A stretch of 9,142 nucleotides of DNA. Source: Chloroflexota bacterium. Lineage in GTDB: Bacteria; Chloroflexota; Dormibacteria; CF-121. Shown one piece after another: positions 6,064-9,142 of the stretch. The DNA is taken from the NCBI GenBank assembly GCA_005882525.1, contig VBGO01000010.1, positions 1 to 9,142 of the forward strand. The letters run 5' to 3'. Below the pieces are notes generated by a model, which ran no database searches, had not been told where the DNA came from, and saw nothing but the letters and a program-made list of their open reading frames with translations. Position 1 is the first letter of the stretch. Every line of letters begins with the position of its first letter. The translations under genes and the position numbers were made by a program.

Positions 6064-6638
6064 ACGGGTTCGGCTGTCGGGGACGTGCGGCCGAAGTCGA
6101 CGTCCTTGGTCTCGACCGTCCCGGCCGTGCGCCCCGGCGCCTTCTGGTCGGTCCAGTACATGTTCGTGTGCGCGATCACCTTCTCCGGTGGCGGCGCCCC
6201 CCATGCCGTTAGGTCCTCCGTCGTGTGGGCGTCGCTTACAAGGGTCGCGTCGTAACCCCTGACGAACGCGCCGTGGAGCGTCGAGCGGATGCACATGTCG
6301 GTCTGCGCCCCGACGACGACGAGTCGCCCAACGCCGAGGCCTGACAGCACGGTCTCGAGGTTCGTGTCCTCGAAGGAGTCGCCGTAGTTCTTCTCGACGA
6401 GGGGCTCGGCGTCGGCCGGCCTCAGCTCCGGGACGATGCGCCAGTTATCGCTCCCCCTCGCCAGCCCCTTGTCGGAGTGCTGGACCCAGACAACGGGGAC
6501 CTGTTCCCGCCGCGCCTTCTCGACGAGGCTGCCGACGTTCGCGACGACCGCGTCGCGCTGGTGGGCCTCACCGACGACGCCGTTCTGCACGTCGACGACG
6601 AGGAGTGCGGTCTTCGGCCGGTTCTTGAGTGTGGTCAT
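6060..6638 (-). CDS. Isochorismatase-family cysteine hydrolase
   Basis: The product has 192 residues from ATG 6638, preceded by AAGGG with a six-base spacer. A longer frame to 6713 adds a leader with no homology-like character, so it was rejected. The fold is the isochorismatase-like cysteine hydrolase (nicotinamidase, ureidoacrylate hydrolase and related). Visible landmarks are ALLVVDVQNGV (11-21) with Asp16, VEKNYGDSFEDTNLE (81-95) with Lys83, and VVVGAQTDMCIRSTLHGA (107-124) with Cys116, giving the Asp-Lys-Cys catalytic triad. GYDATLVSDAHTTED follows at 128-142. The substrate cannot be determined: residues typical of true nicotinamidase metal binding (Asp-x-His-x-x-x-His) are not seen after the first strand. 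It is probably a soluble cytoplasmic amidohydrolase. It lies alone, convergent with the secreted repeat protein, and the two stop codons overlap. Confidence 0.92.
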   Translation of the reverse strand: MTTLKNRPKTALLVVDVQNGVVGEAHQRDAVVANVGSLVEKARREQVPVVWVQHSDKGLARGSDNWRIVPELRPADAEPLVEKNYGDSFEDTNLETVLSGLGVGRLVVVGAQTDMCIRSTLHGAFVRGYDATLVSDAHTTEDLTAWGAPPPEKVIAHTNMYWTDQKAPGRTAGTVETKDVDFGRTSPTAEPV

Positions 6639-6737
6639 AGTCTTCCCTTGCTCGCGCTGGACTCCTGTACCCACCCATGGTAGACGCACCCCACCGACCG
6701 CGGGCCGGACCAACTCGCCGATAGCGACGACTTCGCC

Positions 6738-6781
6738 ACGAAGCGGGCACCAGCCGGCGACAGTTTGGACGCCCGCTTCGT
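6738..6781. repeat. Inverted repeat in the 181-base gap between the hydrolase and the membrane protein
   Basis: ACGAAGCGGGC (6738-6748) and GCCCGCTTCGT (6771-6781) are perfect 11-base reverse complements separated by 22 bases. A small internal alternative, CTTCG-CCA-CGAAG (6731-6743), overlaps the left arm, so two structures could compete. The element lies between two genes transcribed away from each other, where an operator or leader structure is possible, but I cannot assign a regulator. The rest of this gap shows nothing else I can support. Confidence 0.45.
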
Positions 6782-6819
6782 CGTCGTACGGTTCTGTGCC
6801 TAAGCTGGATCTCGGGAGG

Positions 6820-7209
6820 ATGAGGCTCTTGACTTGGCTTCAGTTCGTCGTGGCCGCCCTCGAGCTGCCCGCCAATCCGCGCGAGCGACACTTCTGGGGC
6901 CGGCTCGCCATCCTGCAGCTGATCTACTCAATGGCCGGCCTCCTGCTCGGCCTGGCCTGCATTGTCGGTGGGATCGTTCTCTTCTTCCATGGTGTGGCCG
7001 GCTCGAGCAGCTGGGTTGGCGAGTTCATCGGGGTGCAGAGCAAGCTGTCGGATGCCGCGCCCGGGACGGTCCTGTTCGTGGTCGGGCTGGCGGTCGTCTG
7101 GCTGACCCGCTTCGCCGTCCGGGTTAGACAGCCGATCGAGATCGACCTTCGGCAACGGGCCGAGGCGGCCGAGCGGCGCGTGCCCGAACGGCACCGCAAG
7201 GCTGGCTAA
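6820..7209 (+). CDS. Small two-helix membrane protein of unknown function
   Basis: From ATG 6820 the product has 129 residues. The start is uncertain: GGGAGG (6814-6819) abuts the ATG, which is too close for normal use, whereas TTG 6829 in the same frame lies nine bases beyond it and would remove three residues. GTG 6796 upstream has no ribosome-binding site. Two membrane segments are evident, about 32-57 (LQLIYSMAGLLLGLACIVGG) and 83-98 (TVLFVVGLAVVWLTRF). A short loop containing SDAAPG lies between them, and an Arg/Glu-rich tail follows that is probably cytoplasmic and helical (RQRAEAAERRVPERH). The SDAAPG-x-VLFVVGL block has the look of a conserved motif in small bacterial membrane proteins, but I cannot name a family. 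It ends 16 bases before the stop of the convergent coaE. Confidence 0.75.
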   Translation: MRLLTWLQFVVAALELPANPRERHFWGRLAILQLIYSMAGLLLGLACIVGGIVLFFHGVAGSSSWVGEFIGVQSKLSDAAPGTVLFVVGLAVVWLTRFAVRVRQPIEIDLRQRAEAAERRVPERHRKAG

Positions 7210-7225
7210 AGCCGGCCGCGGTCGC

Positions 7226-7825
7226 TCAGGCATCGGCAGGTGCGTAGCGACGATAAACGGCCTCCACCTGCCGCCGCGTATCCTCTCGACTGCCGCTGTT
7301 GTCGATCACATGGTCGGCGCGGGCGCGTTTCGCGTCGAGCGGCATCTGTGCGGCAACCCGCTGGCGCGCGGCTTCGATGGTAAGCCCGTCCCGCTCGGTG
7401 AGGCGGCGCAGTTGCGTCTGCGGATCGACCCAGACCACGATCACCTTCTCGACGCTGCGGGCCCGATCGCTTTCGTAGAGCAAGGGAATATCGAGGATCA
7501 GGACGCCCGGCCCCGACCCTTTCGCCGCGACTTCGGCCTCCATCCGCTCACGGATCCGCGGGTGGGTGATGGCGTTGAGCTTGGCCCGGGCGGCGCCATC
7601 GGTGAAGATGATCCCGGCGAGCTTGCCACGGTCGAGGCGTCCGTCCGCCGACAGCACATCCCGCCCGAAGGTCGCCGCGATCTCCTCGAGAGCTGGCTGT
7701 CCGGGCTCCACCACGTCGCGGGCCAGCTGGTCGGCATCGATCACATCGGCCCCTACCTGCGCGAACATCAGCGCCACCATCGACTTGCCCGACCCGATTC
7801 CGCCGGTGAGACCCAGAATCCTCAC
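7226..7825 (-). CDS. coaE: Dephospho-CoA kinase CoaE
   Basis: This cytoplasmic enzyme catalyses the last step of coenzyme A synthesis, phosphorylating the 3'-hydroxyl of dephospho-CoA with ATP. Its 199 residues match the family length. The Walker A loop GLTGGIGSGKS is at 5-15 and the CoA-binding DADQLAR at 30-36. THPRI (87-91), DIPLLYE (112-118) and the lid/C-terminal block QMPLDAKRARADHVIDN (160-176) follow. The GTG start is right because the Walker A begins five residues in, as in relatives. No ribosome-binding site is visible. A GATAAT box (minus strand, 7842-7837) would place the transcript start only a few bases before the GTG. The gene is divergent from the FadF-like gene, 21 bases away. 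Assignment is secure; the leader interpretation is inference. Confidence 0.96.
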   Translation of the reverse strand: MRILGLTGGIGSGKSMVALMFAQVGADVIDADQLARDVVEPGQPALEEIAATFGRDVLSADGRLDRGKLAGIIFTDGAARAKLNAITHPRIRERMEAEVAAKGSGPGVLILDIPLLYESDRARSVEKVIVVWVDPQTQLRRLTERDGLTIEAARQRVAAQMPLDAKRARADHVIDNSGSREDTRRQVEAVYRRYAPADA

Positions 7826-7832
7826 TAGACCG

Positions 7833-7842
7833 TACGATTATC
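7833..7842. promoter_or_regulatory. Overlapping -10-like boxes between coaE and the iron-sulfur oxidoreductase
   Basis: The 21-base gap between the two divergent start codons holds TACGAT on the plus strand (7833-7838), eight bases before ATG 7847, and GATAAT on the minus strand (7842-7837), eleven bases before GTG 7825. There is no Shine-Dalgarno sequence on either side. The plus-strand spacing is the same as that seen before ATG 3965, supporting a leaderless start. No -35 elements are obvious. Confidence 0.38.
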
Positions 7843-7846
7843 AGCG

Positions 7847-9142
7847 ATGGTGCTGGTGAAGTCGATCGCCGTGCTGGCGGTGTTGCTGGCCGCGATCGCG
7901 TACTTCGCCATCCGGGCACGCCAGCTCTACCGGATCCTGCGTCTCGGACCCAGCGAGAATCGCTTCGACCACGTCCCGGAACGTCTTCGCGGTGTCCTCG
8001 GCTATGTCGGTCTTCACACCCGGATGTTCCGCAACCTCTACTCGGGCACGCTGCATTTCTTCATCTTCTACGGCTTCGTGGTACTGCTGACGGCGATCGT
8101 CCAGGCTTTTGGCGAAGGCATCGTCCCGGGCTTCAGCCTGGCGGTGATCGGGGGCACCACCTGGATCGCGTTCCTGCAGGACCTGTTCGGCGCCCTGGTG
8201 CTTGTGGGAGTCTTGATGGCGCTGGTCAACCGCTTGATCATCCGACCGCGCCAGTTTCACGAGAGCAACGAAATCGACGCGCTGATCATCCTGGGGCTGA
8301 TCGCCACCATCATGATCGGCATGCTGGGCCAGAACGCCGCCCGGGTCGCCCAGGGAGGCGATCCGTCGGCTTCGTGGCGACCGGTGTCCTCGATCATCGC
8401 CCGCGTCTTCGAAGGCTTCGGCTGGCAGGGCACCGGGGCGATCCCGGCGCACGAGGTCTTTTACTGGGTTCACATCCTGGCGGTGCTCGCCTTCCTCGTC
8501 TACATCCCGAGCTCGAAGCACCTGCACATCATCGTCGCCATCCCCAACGTGTTCTTCCGCAAGCTGCCTCCCAAAGCCGGCGCAGCGCTTGCGCCGATCG
8601 ATCTGGAGCACGCCGAGCACTATGGCGTCAGCGCCGTCACGCAGTGGTCCTGGAAGAACCTCCTGGACCTTTACTCCTGCACGGAATGCGGTCGCTGCCA
8701 GGAGCAGTGTCCGGCCTTCCTCACCGGCAAGCCGCTCAATCCCAAGATGATCATCGTCGACGCCCGGGAGAACCTCTTCAAGACCGTGCGCGACGCGCCG
8801 CCCGAGCAGCGCCGCGCGCCCCAGCAGTCTCAGAAGCTGATCGGCGAGGCGATCAAGGAGGACGAGATCTGGGCGTGCGTCGCCTGCGGCGCGTGCCAGC
8901 AGGAATGCCCGGTGTTGATCGAGCACGTGCCGAAGATCATCGACATGCGCCGCAGCCTCGTGCTGGAGGAGAGCAAATTCCCGAAAGAGGCGCAGGGCGC
9001 GCTGCGGAGTATCGAGACCCAGGGCAACCCCTACGGCCTGCCTCGAGCGCAGCGCATGGATTGGGCGCAAGGCCTGGGCGTCACGACCATCGAGGAGAAG
9101 CCCGACGCCGAATACCTTTACTTTGTCGGCTGCGCGGCGTCC
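7847..9142 (+). CDS. Membrane heme b/iron-sulfur oxidoreductase, HdrD/FadF type (3' end outside window)
   Basis: The frame runs open for 432 codons to the window edge. The N-terminus is a NarI/HdrE-like cytochrome domain with about five membrane helices (near 5-23, 68-88, 105-127, 145-162 and 203-222). Candidate heme histidines include His70 and His209, with a conserved-looking SSKHLHI at 222-228. A soluble domain follows with two [4Fe-4S] motifs, CTECGRCQEQCP (278-289) and CVACGACQQECP (344-355). The visible part ends in YFVGCAAS, the first block of the HdrB/HdrD-type Cys-rich (CCG) domain. This order matches FadF/YwjF-type proteins, thought to pass electrons from electron-transfer flavoprotein to menaquinone during fatty-acid oxidation; a heterodisulfide-reductase-like or lactate-oxidase role is an alternative. 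Full members are about 650-750 residues, so roughly 40 percent is missing. ATG 7847 has no ribosome-binding site. Confidence 0.88.
   Translation, partial: MVLVKSIAVLAVLLAAIAYFAIRARQLYRILRLGPSENRFDHVPERLRGVLGYVGLHTRMFRNLYSGTLHFFIFYGFVVLLTAIVQAFGEGIVPGFSLAVIGGTTWIAFLQDLFGALVLVGVLMALVNRLIIRPRQFHESNEIDALIILGLIATIMIGMLGQNAARVAQGGDPSASWRPVSSIIARVFEGFGWQGTGAIPAHEVFYWVHILAVLAFLVYIPSSKHLHIIVAIPNVFFRKLPPKAGAALAPIDLEHAEHYGVSAVTQWSWKNLLDLYSCTECGRCQEQCPAFLTGKPLNPKMIIVDARENLFKTVRDAPPEQRRAPQQSQKLIGEAIKEDEIWACVACGACQQECPVLIEHVPKIIDMRRSLVLEESKFPKEAQGALRSIETQGNPYGLPRAQRMDWAQGLGVTTIEEKPDAEYLYFVGCAAS

Noticed and set aside
5281..6294. A 337-codon minus-strand open frame
   Set aside because: It overlaps the secreted repeat gene and part of the hydrolase gene in the wrong frames, is rich in Arg and Gly, and shows no domain.
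7841..9070. A 409-codon minus-strand open frame
   Set aside because: It lies antisense to the FadF-like gene, whose iron-sulfur motifs and membrane helices are unmistakable. The minus product is an Arg/Asp/His-rich composition typical of a GC-rich shadow frame.

Overview
The window reads as a stretch of chromosome from a GC-rich bacterium. Evidence for this is the strong G/C preference at third codon positions, GTG starts, and Pro/Ser/Thr-rich 'PSPTPSP' tails on exported proteins. Housekeeping genes of different pathways are mixed together as short, individually transcribed units. The style fits Chloroflexota or the related candidate phylum Dormibacterota, but that placement is inference. I see no tRNA, rRNA, CRISPR, insertion sequence or phage gene.

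Layout. Positions 1-68 are the lysine-rich tail of an upstream gene, followed by galU (UTP-glucose-1-phosphate uridylyltransferase, 78-959). Two small genes of unknown function follow on the same strand: a soluble 84-95 residue protein (996-1283) and a membrane-anchored Pro/Ser/Thr-rich protein (about 1337-1669). On the minus strand lie an unrecognised 172-residue protein (1676-2194) and, upstream of it, polX (2241-3944), a full-length family X DNA polymerase with a PHP nuclease domain. Divergent from polX is a CaiB/BaiF-type CoA-transferase or acyl-CoA racemase (3965-4876), ending in a strong hairpin. Next, on the minus strand, is the remnant of a TIGR03118-family gene (4906-5280) that has lost its 5' part. 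Beyond it are a secreted repeat protein (5347-6063) facing an isochorismatase-fold hydrolase (6060-6638), a two-helix membrane protein (6820-7209), coaE (7226-7825, minus) and the first 432 codons of a membrane iron-sulfur oxidoreductase of the HdrD/FadF type (7847 to the window end).

How the genes relate. Three genes touch coenzyme A or acyl-CoA metabolism: coaE makes CoA, the CaiB-like enzyme acts on CoA thioesters, and the FadF-like protein probably passes acyl-CoA-derived electrons from an electron-transfer flavoprotein to the quinone pool. They do not form one operon. galU and polX serve sugar-nucleotide supply and DNA repair. Several divergent or convergent pairs are very tightly packed. 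Two divergent starts (3944/3965 and 7825/7847) have no ribosome-binding site but carry TAnnnT-like boxes just upstream, suggesting leaderless or near-leaderless mRNAs. I did not find a convincing new multi-gene system; the most unusual items are the gene remnant, the overlapping stop codons, the leaderless-type starts and several unrecognised small proteins.
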